From NCBI GenBank assembly GCA_020635715.1, contig JACJZG010000014.1, positions 41,860 through 105,859 of the forward strand: a DNA stretch of 64,000 bases, written 5' to 3'. Source of the stretch: Flavobacteriales bacterium (GTDB lineage Bacteria > Bacteroidota > Bacteroidia > Flavobacteriales_F > PHOS-HE28). Position numbers and translations under genes: made by a program. Under the pieces are notes generated by a model. It saw nothing but the letters and a program-made list of their open reading frames with translations. It made no database searches and had not been told where the DNA came from. Positions 49,764 to 59,079 of the stretch are shown piece by piece; position 1 is the stretch's first letter; each line of letters begins with the position of its first letter.

Positions 49764-51257
49764 TCAGCGCCGCTTTAGTTTCCAAGGACTTAACGCGGGG
49801 ACCGGCCGTCCTGTTGTGGGCCGTCCATTCGTGTTGCCCAAGGCCGCGGCGACCAGGGCAGCGGCGGCCATCTCCTCCGGGTCCTGGCCATCGAGCACTT
49901 CCGGCATGAAATGGTCGCGGACGAAGTGCGTATCGTACGTGCCACTGCGGAAAGCCGGATGCCCCATGGTGAACCGGCAGAAGCTCAAGGTGGTCTCGAT
50001 CCCACTGATGGCGTAGTCGTCAATGGCCCGCTCCATGCGTTCGATGGCCTCTTCGCGGGTGGCGCCGTGGGTGATGAGCTTGGCGATCATCGGATCGTAG
50101 TGGATGGGGATATCCATCCCTTCCTCGAACCCATCATCCACCCGCACACCCGGTCCCTGCGGCGGACGATAGGTCACCAGCCTTCCGATATCGGGCAGGA
50201 AATTGTTGGCCGGATCCTCGGCGTAGACCCTGATCTCAATGGCGTGCCCGTTGATCCGGAGGTCCTCCTGCTTGAAGGGCAGCTTCTCCCCTTCAGCCAC
50301 ACGGATCTGCAGCTTCACGAGGTCGAGGCCCGTGATCATCTCGGTGACGGGATGTTCCACCTGGAGGCGGGTATTCATCTCCATGAAGTAGAAGTCGCCC
50401 TGTTCATCCAGAAGGAACTCCACCGTGCCAGCGCCGGTGTAATCCACGCTCTTCGCCACGGCCACGGCGGCCTCGCCCATGCGCTTACGCAATTCCGGGG
50501 TGAGCACCGCGCTCGGCGCCTCCTCCACCACCTTCTGGTGGCGACGTTGCACACTGCATTCCCGCTCGAAGAGGTAGCAGGTGTTGCCATGGGCATCGGC
50601 CATGATCTGCACCTCGATGTGGCGCGGGCCTGCCACGTACTTCTCGATGAAGACACTGCCATCGCCGAAGGCGTTCTGTGCCTCGCTGATGGCCCGTTCG
50701 AGGCCTTCCTTCAGCTCCTCCTCCTTCTCCACGATACGCATGCCCTTGCCCCCACCGCCAGCCGCGGCCTTGATGAGGATGGGGAACTTGATCGAGCGCG
50801 CCACCTTCATCGCCTCCTCCATTCCGCTCACGGCGCCTTCCGTACCAGGAACCAGCGGCACGCCGTGTCCTTTGACGGCCTCCTTCGCGGCAAGCTTGTC
50901 GCCCATCACCTTCATGGCGTGGGGTGAAGGACCGACGAAAATGACCCCGGCCTTCTCCAGCGCCCGGGCGAAGTCGCCATTCTCGCTGAGGAAGCCATAG
51001 CCCGGGTGAACGGCATCCACCTTGAGGTCCTTGCACACCTTCACAAGCTTGTCGATCACGAGGTAACTCTCCTTGCTGGCCGCGGGTCCGATATGCACGG
51101 CCTCATCGGCGAAACGTACGAATGGGGCGTTGCGGTCGGCATCGGAATACACGGCCACGGTACGGATGCCCATTTCGCGGGCGGAGCGCATGACGCGCAG
51201 GGCGATCTCGCCGCGGTTGGCGACGAGGAGCTTCTGGATCTTCTTCTTGGCCATCAT
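49764..51257 (-). CDS. Biotin carboxylase (acetyl-CoA or acyl-CoA carboxylase subunit)
   Basis: 497 aa. ATP-grasp biotin carboxylase: KLLVANRGEIALRVMRSA, HPGYGFLSENGDFA, AAAGGGGKGMRIV, ECSVQRRHQKVVEEAPS, FLLDEQGDFYFMEMNTRLQVEHPVTE, GHAIEIRVYAEDP. It carboxylates biotin for fatty-acid or propionyl-CoA metabolism. It is ~50 residues longer than E. coli AccC with a low-complexity Ala-rich tail; no biotin carrier or carboxyltransferase gene is next to it, so AccC versus PccA-type use is open. Confidence 0.94.
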   Translation of the reverse strand: MMAKKKIQKLLVANRGEIALRVMRSAREMGIRTVAVYSDADRNAPFVRFADEAVHIGPAASKESYLVIDKLVKVCKDLKVDAVHPGYGFLSENGDFARALEKAGVIFVGPSPHAMKVMGDKLAAKEAVKGHGVPLVPGTEGAVSGMEEAMKVARSIKFPILIKAAAGGGGKGMRIVEKEEELKEGLERAISEAQNAFGDGSVFIEKYVAGPRHIEVQIMADAHGNTCYLFERECSVQRRHQKVVEEAPSAVLTPELRKRMGEAAVAVAKSVDYTGAGTVEFLLDEQGDFYFMEMNTRLQVEHPVTEMITGLDLVKLQIRVAEGEKLPFKQEDLRINGHAIEIRVYAEDPANNFLPDIGRLVTYRPPQGPGVRVDDGFEEGMDIPIHYDPMIAKLITHGATREEAIERMERAIDDYAISGIETTLSFCRFTMGHPAFRSGTYDTHFVRDHFMPEVLDGQDPEEMAAAALVAAALGNTNGRPTTGRPVPALSPWKLKRR

Positions 51258-51294
51258 GGGGGACTGAAGTGGCGAAGATGCGAAGGGATCACCT

Positions 51295-51302
51295 CAACTT
51301 TG
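51295..51302 (+). promoter_or_regulatory. -7-like element for small secreted protein gene
   Basis: CAACTTTG, 12 bases before the ATG at 51315. The same octamer precedes the exonuclease gene at 27481. Confidence 0.45.
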
Positions 51303-51314
51303 CCATTCCGAGCC

Positions 51315-51722
51315 ATGCGTCAGCTCCTATCCATCCTTTCCCTCACCCTGTACCTGACCGTGTTCGGCCAGAGCACGGTGGCCCCGGATGGCACCGCGTT
51401 CCACAGCGAGGTACGCGTGAAGAACGGATCGAACCAACAGGTATTGATCAACGTGGTACCCAAGGGGTCCGCGTTGCAGTTGCAAGGCAGCGCCTTCATG
51501 CTGGATCCCGGCCGGGAGGAGGTCATCGCTCAGTATGATGATCAAGGGGACTTCGTGAGCCCAGTGCAGAAGCTCGTGGTGAGTGGCAGGGTGACCAACC
51601 TGCGCGGGAAGCAACGGACGATCGGCGTGTTGATGATGGAGAAGCGGCAGGTGGACGCGCACCATCGCATCTGGTACTACGAGGTGATGTCGGGCGGCAT
51701 GCGCGTGGGCATCGGCTTCTGA
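51315..51722 (+). CDS. Small secreted protein of unknown function
   Basis: 135 aa from the ATG giving MRQLLSILSLTLYLTVFGQ, a clear signal peptide. The mature part is a single beta-rich domain: FHSEVRVKNGSNQQVLINVVP, ALQLQGSAFMLDPGREEVIAQYDD, RIWYYEVMSGGMRVGIGF. The longer upstream frame overlaps accC and is rejected. I do not recognise the family. Confidence 0.75.
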   Translation: MRQLLSILSLTLYLTVFGQSTVAPDGTAFHSEVRVKNGSNQQVLINVVPKGSALQLQGSAFMLDPGREEVIAQYDDQGDFVSPVQKLVVSGRVTNLRGKQRTIGVLMMEKRQVDAHHRIWYYEVMSGGMRVGIGF

Positions 51723-51784
51723 GAGACCACGGGCGCGGTCGAGCGCTTTGACCATTCTTAACGAAGCAGTGGAGGGCTGCTGGT

Positions 51785-51792
51785 TACCTTCG
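51785..51792 (+). promoter_or_regulatory. Possible -7-like element for antiporter gene
   Basis: TACCTTCG, 81 bases before the chosen ATG at 51874. An ATG just after it (51795) opens a different overlapping frame of unclear meaning. Confidence 0.35.
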
Positions 51793-51873
51793 CCATGAAC
51801 GCGCGCCACCAGTGGCCGTGTGCGGCGCTGCACGCTCCGGAACGCATCCTGTCCCCTCCGCCCCACCGACGGA

Positions 51874-54114
51874 ATGAGCCACCTACCCCACCTGATCGCC
51901 GACCTCGGCCTGATCCTTTCCGTGGCGGCGGTGACGACCCTCGTCTTCAAGCGCATCAAGCAGCCGCTGGTACTGGGTTACATCGTGGCCGGCCTGCTGG
52001 TGGGGCCTTATGTGGCCTTCCTTCCAACGGTGCTCGATGAGAACAGCCTGCGGACCTGGTCGGAGATCGGTGTGATCTTCCTGCTGTTCAGCCTGGGGCT
52101 CGAGTTCAGCTTCAAGAAGGTGGCCAAGGTGGGTGGTACGGCGAGCGTCACGGCCATCACCACCGTGTGCTTCATGCTGGTGGCAGGCTTCGGCACAGGA
52201 CAGGCCATGGGATGGACCTTCATGGACAGCCTCTTCCTGGGTGGCATCCTATCCATCTCCTCCACCACCATCATCGTGCGTGCCTTGGACGAACTCGGGT
52301 TGAAGACACGTGGTTTCGCGAACCTCGTGGTGGGCGTACTGGTGATCGAGGACCTGGTGGCGATCCTGCTGATGGTGGTGCTAAGCACGGTGGCGGTGAG
52401 CCGGCAGTTCTCCGGAACGGAGCTGCTCTTCGCCATGGGCAAGTTGGTCGCCTTCCTCGCGGTCACCTTCATCGTCGGCATCTACCTGATCCCGACGGTG
52501 CTGCACCGCACACGCAAGTTGATGAACGAGGAGACCCTGCTGGTGGTGGCCGTAGCGCTCTGCCTCACGATGGTCTTCCTGGCTGCGCAGGCCGGTTTCA
52601 GCGCGGCGCTTGGTGCCTTCCTGATGGGCAGCTTGCTCGCGGAGACGGTGATGGCCGAGCGCATCGAACACCTCGTGAAGCCGGTGAAGGACCTGTTCGG
52701 CGCCATCTTCTTCGTGTCGGTGGGCATGATGATCGACCCGCGGATGCTCATCGAGCATTGGCAGCCGGTGCTCATCGTCTCCTTGGTGGTGGTACTGGGT
52801 CAGCCGATCAGCAGCGCTGCGGGTGCACTGCTCTCCGGCCAGCCGTTGAAACGTGCAGTGCAGGCCGGCATGTCGCTTTCGCAGATCGGCGAATTCTCCT
52901 TCATCATCGCGACCCTTGGTGTATCGCTCGGGGTGACCAGCTCCTTCCTGTATCCTGTGGCCGTGGCGGTGTCGGCCATCACCACATTCGCAACGCCTTA
53001 TATGATCCGGGCCTCGGAGGGCATGGCCGATGTGCTCACGCGCAGCCTGCCCACCAGCTGGGTCGCGTCCATTGAGCGTTACAGCCAGCAGACCTCGCAG
53101 GTGAAGGTGACGAGCGACTGGCGGATCCTGCTACGCTCGTACGTGATGAACGTGGGTCTCTTCTTCGTGCTCTGCGTGGCGGTGATCATGCTGGCCTCAC
53201 GCCACCTCACTCCCATGCTCGCACAATTCGTTGATGCGCGTTACGGGCACGTGGGCGCGGGCTTGATCACGTTGATCCTGATCCTTCCGCTCATCTGGGC
53301 GATGTCCATCCGTCGGATCAAGCGTGCGGCGTACCGCCACCTCTGGCTGAACAAAAGGCAGCTGCGTGGTCCACTGGTGGCCATCGAGGTGGCCCGCCTG
53401 GTGGTGGCGGTGCTGGTGCTGGGGCTGTTGGTGAACCAGTTCTTCAGCACCGGTTGGGCCTTCGGCGCCACGCTGGGCTTTATGGCGCTCGCGATCGTGC
53501 TCTTCCGGACCCGTTTACACCGCTTCTACCACCGTGTGGAACAGCGCTTCATGCACAACTTGAACCAGCGGGAACAGACCAAGCGCAGGCCCCATCTCGC
53601 GCCGTGGGACATGCACCTGGCGGAGGTGGAGGTGAAGCCCGGCACCCTCGTTGTGGGACGCAGCCTGGAAGAGATCCAGTTGCGCGAGAAGCACGGTGTG
53701 AACGTGGCCTTGATCGAACGCGACGACCGGAACATACCGGCACCGCATCGCGACGAACGTCTGCTGCCCGGCGACCGCTTGGTCGTGATCGGCACGGACG
53801 AACAGCTCTCCGACATGAACCGCACGCTCGAAGCACCGATCCCGGACAACGGCGACTATGACCTGGACAAGGACGACATCGCCTTGGAAAAGTACCGGGT
53901 GCTGCCGCGGTCACCATTGATCGGCACCACGATCCGTGCGTCTCGGTTGCGAGAGGAAGCGATGGCGCTGGTGGCGGGCATCGAGCGTGGGGATCAACGG
54001 CTGATGAACCCCGAGAGCTTCACGACATTCGAGCAGAACGACCTGGTATGGCTGGTGGGGAACACCGAACGGATCCACGCGTTCATGGAGCAGTGGAAGG
54101 CGGTGAGGGAGTAG
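51874..54114 (+). CDS. CPA2-type cation:proton antiporter with two TrkA-C domains
   Basis: 746 aa from the ATG giving MSHLPHLIADLGLILSVAAV. Residues 1-~390 are a CPA2/KefB-like antiporter: LVLGYIVAGLLVGPY, GVIFLLFSLGLEFSFKK, SISSTTIIVRALDELG, VLVIEDLVAILLMV, AALGAFLMGSLLAE, SQIGEFSFIIATLG. Then two to four more membrane helices to ~570, and two TrkA-C (RCK_C) domains (~585-665 and ~680-745: EVEVKPGTLVVGRSLEEIQL; YRVLPRSPLIGTTIRASRL). There is no RCK_N domain. Likely Na+ or K+/H+ exchange. The start is set by the first helix. Confidence 0.93.
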   Translation: MSHLPHLIADLGLILSVAAVTTLVFKRIKQPLVLGYIVAGLLVGPYVAFLPTVLDENSLRTWSEIGVIFLLFSLGLEFSFKKVAKVGGTASVTAITTVCFMLVAGFGTGQAMGWTFMDSLFLGGILSISSTTIIVRALDELGLKTRGFANLVVGVLVIEDLVAILLMVVLSTVAVSRQFSGTELLFAMGKLVAFLAVTFIVGIYLIPTVLHRTRKLMNEETLLVVAVALCLTMVFLAAQAGFSAALGAFLMGSLLAETVMAERIEHLVKPVKDLFGAIFFVSVGMMIDPRMLIEHWQPVLIVSLVVVLGQPISSAAGALLSGQPLKRAVQAGMSLSQIGEFSFIIATLGVSLGVTSSFLYPVAVAVSAITTFATPYMIRASEGMADVLTRSLPTSWVASIERYSQQTSQVKVTSDWRILLRSYVMNVGLFFVLCVAVIMLASRHLTPMLAQFVDARYGHVGAGLITLILILPLIWAMSIRRIKRAAYRHLWLNKRQLRGPLVAIEVARLVVAVLVLGLLVNQFFSTGWAFGATLGFMALAIVLFRTRLHRFYHRVEQRFMHNLNQREQTKRRPHLAPWDMHLAEVEVKPGTLVVGRSLEEIQLREKHGVNVALIERDDRNIPAPHRDERLLPGDRLVVIGTDEQLSDMNRTLEAPIPDNGDYDLDKDDIALEKYRVLPRSPLIGTTIRASRLREEAMALVAGIERGDQRLMNPESFTTFEQNDLVWLVGNTERIHAFMEQWKAVRE

Positions 54115-54118
54115 CGGG

Positions 54119-54212
54119 TGCAGGTACAGGTACAGGAGCAAGTACTTGTTCAGCGCTACGGCTTCGGATGTGTGAAGTGCACGGTAGGCAGTAGGCAGGA
54201 GGCAGGAGGCAG
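54119..54212 (+). repeat. Short-unit tandem repeats in the antiporter-54286 spacer
   Basis: GCAGGTACAGGTACAGG (~54119-54136) and GGTAGGCAGTAGGCAGG then AGGCAGGAGGCAG (54183-54212) are imperfect 6-7-base direct repeats. They resemble low-complexity spacer repeats that spread in some bacterial genomes. Confidence 0.5.
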
Positions 54213-54285
54213 TTCGCCTCTTGGTCACTGGTCGACCTCGCTCCATGGACAACCATGTACTGACGGCGAGTTGTTCGGATGATCT

Positions 54286-54660
54286 TCAACCAAGAATGAA
54301 GGTGGCAATGACCGGAACGCCCAGACCTACGCACATCGGCAACACGTGGACCGTGACATCATACCAGTCCAATCGCCGACCTTCCTCATGATCATACCAG
54401 CTTGCGCGTTGATAGGTCGGTTCGCGCCGGAACACCTTCTTGTACCAATGACGAAGCAGCGCGTATGACCCGACATATGCGAATGGCCCAAGCAGCCCGT
54501 CCCATGTGTTCAACCGCGGATTCTCCGGTATACGCCCAACGATCCCAATGATCGCAAGAACCGCTGTTGCCAGTACAAGAATCAGGAGCAAGCGATCATT
54601 TCGCAACCATTTCATGAACCCGCAGAACACCAGGCTGCATGTGATCGCGATACCGATCAT
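54286..54660 (-). CDS. Small membrane protein of unknown function
   Basis: 124 aa with about four hydrophobic segments: IGIAITCSLVFCGFM, LLLILVLATAVLAIIGIV, LLGPFAYVGSYALLRHW and the C-terminal VLPMCVGLGVPVIATFIL. A cytosolic loop holds KKVFRREPTYQRAS. No family recognised. It lies 24 bases after sucC on the same strand, possibly cotranscribed. Confidence 0.7.
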   Translation of the reverse strand: MIGIAITCSLVFCGFMKWLRNDRLLLILVLATAVLAIIGIVGRIPENPRLNTWDGLLGPFAYVGSYALLRHWYKKVFRREPTYQRASWYDHEEGRRLDWYDVTVHVLPMCVGLGVPVIATFILG

Positions 54661-54684
54661 TTCGTTGCTCCAGCAAGGCCATCC

Positions 54685-55875
54685 CTACTTCAGCACCTCC
54701 TTCACGCGATCGGCAGCCTCTTGCAAGGCAACGGCACCGAGCACTTTCAAGCCACTGTTATCGATCAGCTCCTTCGCTTCCTTGGCATTGGTGCCCTGCA
54801 GGCGCACGATGATCGGCACCTTGATGTCGCCGATGTTCTTGTAAGCATCCACGATGCCCTGGGCCACGCGGTCGCAACGCACGATGCCACCGAAGATGTT
54901 CACGAGGATCGCTTTCACGCGCTCGTCCTGCAGAATGATGCGGAAGGCCTTCTCCACGCGGGCTGCATCGGCGGTACCTCCCACATCGAGGAAGTTGGCC
55001 GGCTCGCCGCCGCTGAGTTTGATGATGTCCATGGTGGCCATGGCCAGACCAGCACCGTTCACCATGCAACCCACGTTCCCGTCGAGCTTCACATAGTTCA
55101 GGCCCGCCTCTCCGGCCTCCACCTCCGTGGGGTCCTCCTCGGTCTTGTCGCGCATCTCCACGTAGTCCGGGTGGCGGTAGAGGGCGTTGCCATCCAGGCG
55201 CACCTTGGCATCCACGGCGGCGATCTTGTCGTCGCTGGTCTTCAGTACGGGATTGATCTCGAACATGGCCGCATCGCAGCCCTCGTAGGCCTTGTAGAGT
55301 GCGGCGACGAACTTCACCATCTCCTTCTTCGCAGCGCCGGTGAGGCCCAGGTTGGTGGCGATCTTGTTGCATTGGAAGGGGCGCAAGCCCACCCGCGGGT
55401 CGACGATCTCCTTCTGGATCTTGTCCGGATGGTGCTCAGCCACCTCCTCGATATCCATTCCACCCTCAGTGCTGTACACGATCACGTTGCGACCACTAGC
55501 GCGGTCGAGCAGCACGCTCATGTAGTATTCCTTGGTCTCACTGGCACCGGGGTAGTACATGTCCTCGGCGATGAGGACCTTATGCACCTTCTTCCCCTGT
55601 GGCGGCGTCTGCGGGGTCTTCAGCATCATGCCGATCATGCCATCGGCCTTCTCGCGCACCTCGTCGATGCTCTTCGCCAGCTTCACGCCACCGCCCTTGC
55701 CACGCCCACCCGCATGGATCTGCGCCTTCACCACCCACCACTTGGTGCCCGTCTCCTGGCTCAGGCGCTTGGCCTGGTCCACCGCCTCATCGGCGTTGTA
55801 GGCCACCAGCCCGCGCTGCACGCGGACGCCGTATTGGGTGAGGATGCTCTTGCCTTGATATTCGTGGAGGTTCAT
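54685..55875 (-). CDS. sucC: Succinyl-CoA synthetase beta subunit (ADP-forming)
   Basis: 396 aa, normal length. ATP-grasp start MNLHEYQGKSILTQYGV, VVKAQIHAGGRGKGGGVKLA, AEDMYYPGASETKEYYMSVLLDR, FEINPVLKTSD, NFLDVGGTADAARVEKAF, and IVRLQGTNAKEAKELIDNSG. Works with SucD (not in the window) in the TCA cycle. TACTTTCG on the minus strand at 55895-55902 is a promoter candidate 19 bases upstream. It is divergent from lolD. Confidence 0.96.
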   Translation of the reverse strand: MNLHEYQGKSILTQYGVRVQRGLVAYNADEAVDQAKRLSQETGTKWWVVKAQIHAGGRGKGGGVKLAKSIDEVREKADGMIGMMLKTPQTPPQGKKVHKVLIAEDMYYPGASETKEYYMSVLLDRASGRNVIVYSTEGGMDIEEVAEHHPDKIQKEIVDPRVGLRPFQCNKIATNLGLTGAAKKEMVKFVAALYKAYEGCDAAMFEINPVLKTSDDKIAAVDAKVRLDGNALYRHPDYVEMRDKTEEDPTEVEAGEAGLNYVKLDGNVGCMVNGAGLAMATMDIIKLSGGEPANFLDVGGTADAARVEKAFRIILQDERVKAILVNIFGGIVRCDRVAQGIVDAYKNIGDIKVPIIVRLQGTNAKEAKELIDNSGLKVLGAVALQEAADRVKEVLK

Positions 55876-55894
55876 CGCGCTTGGAAAGTTGGGG

Positions 55895-55902
55895 CGAAAG
55901 TA
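55895..55902 (-). promoter_or_regulatory. -7-like element for sucC
   Basis: TACTTTCG on the minus strand, 19 bases before the ATG at 55875. Same octamer as at 10865. Confidence 0.45.
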
Positions 55903-55930
55903 GCGCCCACGCGGTTAACGTTGCGGACAC

Positions 55931-55938
55931 TTCCTTTG
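55931..55938 (+). promoter_or_regulatory. -7-like element for lolD
   Basis: TTCCTTTG ends 6 bases before the ATG at 55945, the same octamer and spacing as for recR. Confidence 0.5.
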
Positions 55939-55944
55939 CACCCC

Positions 55945-56592
55945 ATGATCCGCGCCACCGGACTCCACAAACGCTTCGGCGACCTCGAAGTGCTGAAGGG
56001 CGTAGACCTGCACGTGGCCCAGGGCGAGGTGGTGAGCATCGTGGGTGCCAGTGGCGCCGGAAAGACCACCCTGCTGCAGATCCTGGGCACCCTGGAAAAG
56101 GCGGACAGTGGCAGCCTGGCCATCAACGGACAGGAGGTGACGAAGTTGGGCAGCCAGGCCCTAAGCAGCTTCCGCAACAAGCACATCGGCTTCGTCTTCC
56201 AGTTCCACCATCTGCTGCCGGAGTTCACCGCGTTGGAGAACGTGATGATGCCCGGACTCATCGCGGGCAAGAGCATGAGGGCCTGCACCGCGCGCGCCGA
56301 GGAACTGTTGGCCCGGCTGAACGTGCTGCCGCGCAAGGAACACAAGCCGAACCAGCTGAGCGGCGGCGAGCAACAACGCGTGGCCGTGGCCCGGGCGCTG
56401 TTCAACAACCCGAGCGTGGTGCTGGCCGATGAGCCGAGCGGCAACCTCGACAGCGCCCACGCCAAGGAATTGCACCAGCTCTTCTTCGACCTGCGGAAGG
56501 AACTGGGACAGACCTTCGTGATCGTGACGCACAACGAGGAACTGGCGGAAATGGCGGACCGCAGGCTGGTGATGAAGGATGGGGTGATCTGA
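55945..56592 (+). CDS. lolD: ABC transporter ATP-binding protein, LolD-like
   Basis: 215 aa. Walker A GASGAGKTTLL (~37-47), Q-loop FVFQFHHLLPEFTALENV, signature LSGGEQQRVAVARAL, Walker B VVLADEPSGNLD and the switch His in VIVTHNEEL. The LLPEFTALENVMMP pattern is typical of LolD, which powers lipoprotein release to the outer membrane; partner LolC/E genes are not nearby. The frame upstream of 55945 runs through sucC and is rejected. Confidence 0.92.
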   Translation: MIRATGLHKRFGDLEVLKGVDLHVAQGEVVSIVGASGAGKTTLLQILGTLEKADSGSLAINGQEVTKLGSQALSSFRNKHIGFVFQFHHLLPEFTALENVMMPGLIAGKSMRACTARAEELLARLNVLPRKEHKPNQLSGGEQQRVAVARALFNNPSVVLADEPSGNLDSAHAKELHQLFFDLRKELGQTFVIVTHNEELAEMADRRLVMKDGVI

Positions 56593-56640
56593 AGGCTGGA
56601 ACGCCGAGGAGCGGAGAGGCAGAGTAACGCAGAGGGTGAT
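56593..56640 (+). repeat. Purine-rich GCAGAG-type spacer repeat
   Basis: GAACGCCGAGGAGCGGAG, then AGGCAGAGTAACGCAGAGG: degenerate copies of an ACGC(C/A)GAGG-like unit between lolD and the next gene. Such ACGCAGAGGCGCAGAG arrays occur in many bacterial genomes. Confidence 0.4.
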
Positions 56641-56695
56641 CCCGAGCACGGCCCGATAGTTGCGTTCCGCAGCGACCTTTGCCGGCACCGTCCCC

Positions 56696-59041
56696 ATGCG
56701 CATCCCGCTCCTCGCCCTCGCACTCTTCGCCTTCCTGCCCAGTTCCTTCGCACAGCTCCCGCCCATGTGCGAACCCGGCAACTTGCCCGTATGGATGCAG
56801 GCCATCGCATGGGACAAGAAGCCGGTGCCCTATGTGCTGCCCAAGCGCGAGCCGCTGCATACCAATAGCTTCGTAGGCACCTGGGTGATCCAGAAGACCA
56901 ACGGTGATCGCTTCCGGTTCTGGAGTGAGAAGGACCGCGTGGTGGTGGAGGTGTACGACCGGAACGCCAAGCGCAAGCAGGTGCAGTTCCTCGACCTCAC
57001 GGCGAACGTGCGCATGAAGTGGAGCGCCGATCGGGGCAAGGCCTACTTCGCGGTGGAGGACCTCCACTTCCCGAACGTGGGTTATTTCCACGAGATCTGG
57101 AGCGATTCGGTGCGCGCCACGGGACGCACGGAGCAGATCCTCGACGCCACCTGTACGGAGATGCTCGGCACCGATGGCAACAACGACACCACCTACTACT
57201 GGCGAACGGACAAGTATCCCGCGCTCTTCGCCGACATGCGCGTGTGGGCACCCTGGCTCTGCCGCGAAGGGCAGATGGAATACCTCACCGCGCTCTGCCC
57301 CAAACCCGTGGATGGGTGTTTGCGCGCCGAATGGCCCAAACGTCGCTTCGGACCAGAGGCCGGCAGCATCGCCTTCGTGAAGATCACACCGGGCAAGTCG
57401 CCCATGCCAGCGGTGGAAGGTGAACGCGGCCTGGTGGTGGAGCAACGCTTCCAGTGGAACAACAACAGCGGCATCGGCACCCTGCCCGCGTGGATGCGCG
57501 CCTACGTGAGCGACCTGAAGCCGGATACGCTGCCCGCCCTGTTCACGCCTGACCCGGTGGATCGCGGCATTCCGGACAACGCCTTCATCGGAACGCTCAC
57601 CGCGGAAACACCGACGATGATCATCGGGATGCCGGACAAGAGGACCGGTCGCGATACCACCCACCAGCTGGCGAAATACAGCTACTGGGCCGATGCGCGG
57701 CGCGCGGTGTTGATCATGGATGACCCGGATGACGAGGGCTACCTCTTCTATGCCGTCGACCTCGATGCCGACGTGGTGATGGCCACCCACAACGAGATGA
57801 GCGGGCACGTGATCCCGAAGCTCTACATCAACACGCTCGAACAGGTGGGCCTGAAGGAGTTCGGGCGCGGGCTGGAACTGTACTTCTCGCCGCACGGCAC
57901 CACGCGGAAGATCAACGGCTACGACTGTGAGATGCACACCACGAGCGAACGCTTCCTCACCTACTTCTGGTTCCCGAAGACCGATGTGCGGAACCCCGTC
58001 TTCGACATGAAGAACTGGATGGTGCAGCGCATGGGCCAAAAGATGAAGGACCTGATGTTCTTCGGTGTGGCCGACAAGCCGATGCCGATGGCTGTGCAGG
58101 GAACCACCATCACGAGCTACAAGGAGGGCAAGGCGAAACCACCGGTGGTGGACCTGCGCAACTACCGGGTTCGCGATGAGCGGTTGAAGCGGCTCCGCGA
58201 ACCGAGTTCCGGACCGGAACGGATCTATGTGCCTAAGATCACCGTGGGAGAATCGATGTCCGGCGAATTCGATGTGGACGTTCCCGTGATGGTGGAAGCC
58301 GAACCGATGGAAGAGAGGAGACCTCCGAGCACCGCGATGAACGGCACGCATGAAATACCCTCGGATGGCATGGGGATCGGCTCGGGTCCCCCGCGCTCTG
58401 TGACGCTGCATCCCGCGATCGATTCGGTGATGAAGGCCGCCACCAACGGCTTCATCGGCACGGCCAAGTTGCGCTTCACCAGCACGCGCGGCGACAAGAC
58501 CACCTCGTGGACGGTGCGTTATGCCAGCACGGCGGACAAGATGGTGCTAATTGGTCAGGATGAACAACCGGGCAATAAAGAGCACACCTACGCTACCTTG
58601 ATCGACCGGCGATCCAGAAGGGAATTGAACTATATGATCGTGGGCGATTCGCTGCGCAGCGCCACTTATAACCTGCCCTACCGTTTCGAGCAGAGCTTTC
58701 AACCCGCCACTGCTGACAGCGCCATCACTGGTACACGCAAGCTGGTCGGTCGTACGGCGCAACACCGTCTGTTGGAGGAAGCTGATCGTCGGCGTGAGTC
58801 GTGGGTGGATACCAAGACCCCTTCCCTCTTTCACGATGTGCTCGGTGCGCGCAAGACCTGGGGTGGTGTGGAAGTCCTGTTGCGCGGCCCCATGATCGCA
58901 AGCACTCGGCCCGGCATGCCGCTGGAAGTGACCTACACCTACACGAACGAGGAGACCATGACCATGAAGGTGCTGGAGCTGAAGCCTGGACCCGTGGATC
59001 CGAAGGTCTTTGAGATCACGAAGGAGAGTTGGGGGAAGTGA
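56696..59041 (+). CDS. Secreted protein with three DUF4412-like modules
   Basis: 781 aa from the ATG giving MRIPLLALALFAFLPSSFAQ (signal peptide). Three modules of 240-290 residues each begin with a related strand: NSFVGTWVIQ (~55), NAFIGTLTAE (~295) and NGFIGTAKLRF (~583). Module ends include PPVVDLRNYRVRD and LKPGPVDPKVFEITKESW, the latter as in DUF4412 proteins. Each module has an inner strand resembling 'DKMVLIGQDEQ'. DUF4412 function is unknown. It is followed by two related one-module genes. GACCTTTG at 56674 is a promoter candidate. Confidence 0.78.
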   Translation: MRIPLLALALFAFLPSSFAQLPPMCEPGNLPVWMQAIAWDKKPVPYVLPKREPLHTNSFVGTWVIQKTNGDRFRFWSEKDRVVVEVYDRNAKRKQVQFLDLTANVRMKWSADRGKAYFAVEDLHFPNVGYFHEIWSDSVRATGRTEQILDATCTEMLGTDGNNDTTYYWRTDKYPALFADMRVWAPWLCREGQMEYLTALCPKPVDGCLRAEWPKRRFGPEAGSIAFVKITPGKSPMPAVEGERGLVVEQRFQWNNNSGIGTLPAWMRAYVSDLKPDTLPALFTPDPVDRGIPDNAFIGTLTAETPTMIIGMPDKRTGRDTTHQLAKYSYWADARRAVLIMDDPDDEGYLFYAVDLDADVVMATHNEMSGHVIPKLYINTLEQVGLKEFGRGLELYFSPHGTTRKINGYDCEMHTTSERFLTYFWFPKTDVRNPVFDMKNWMVQRMGQKMKDLMFFGVADKPMPMAVQGTTITSYKEGKAKPPVVDLRNYRVRDERLKRLREPSSGPERIYVPKITVGESMSGEFDVDVPVMVEAEPMEERRPPSTAMNGTHEIPSDGMGIGSGPPRSVTLHPAIDSVMKAATNGFIGTAKLRFTSTRGDKTTSWTVRYASTADKMVLIGQDEQPGNKEHTYATLIDRRSRRELNYMIVGDSLRSATYNLPYRFEQSFQPATADSAITGTRKLVGRTAQHRLLEEADRRRESWVDTKTPSLFHDVLGARKTWGGVEVLLRGPMIASTRPGMPLEVTYTYTNEETMTMKVLELKPGPVDPKVFEITKESWGK

Positions 59042-59079
59042 TGAGGTGAAGAGGTGAGAGAAGTGAAAAGATCGAGCTG
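59042..59079 (+). repeat. Purine-rich spacer repeat (GAGGTGA units)
   Basis: GAGGTGAAGAGGTGAGAG then AAGTGAAAAG: degenerate GAGGTGA/GAAGTGA units filling the spacer between two related genes. Confidence 0.4.

Noticed and set aside
51795..52040. Plus-strand frame starting just after the TACCTTCG element upstream of the antiporter
   Set aside because: Pro/Arg-rich and overlapping the antiporter start in another frame; likely chance, although it could be read as an upstream frame.
54721..55944. Plus-strand frame leading into lolD
   Set aside because: Antisense to sucC; LolD begins at 55945 right after a promoter-like element.
56402..58411. Long minus-strand frame opposite the triple-module gene
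   Set aside because: Antisense shadow with His/Arg-rich low-information sequence; the plus-strand gene has a signal peptide and repeated modules.
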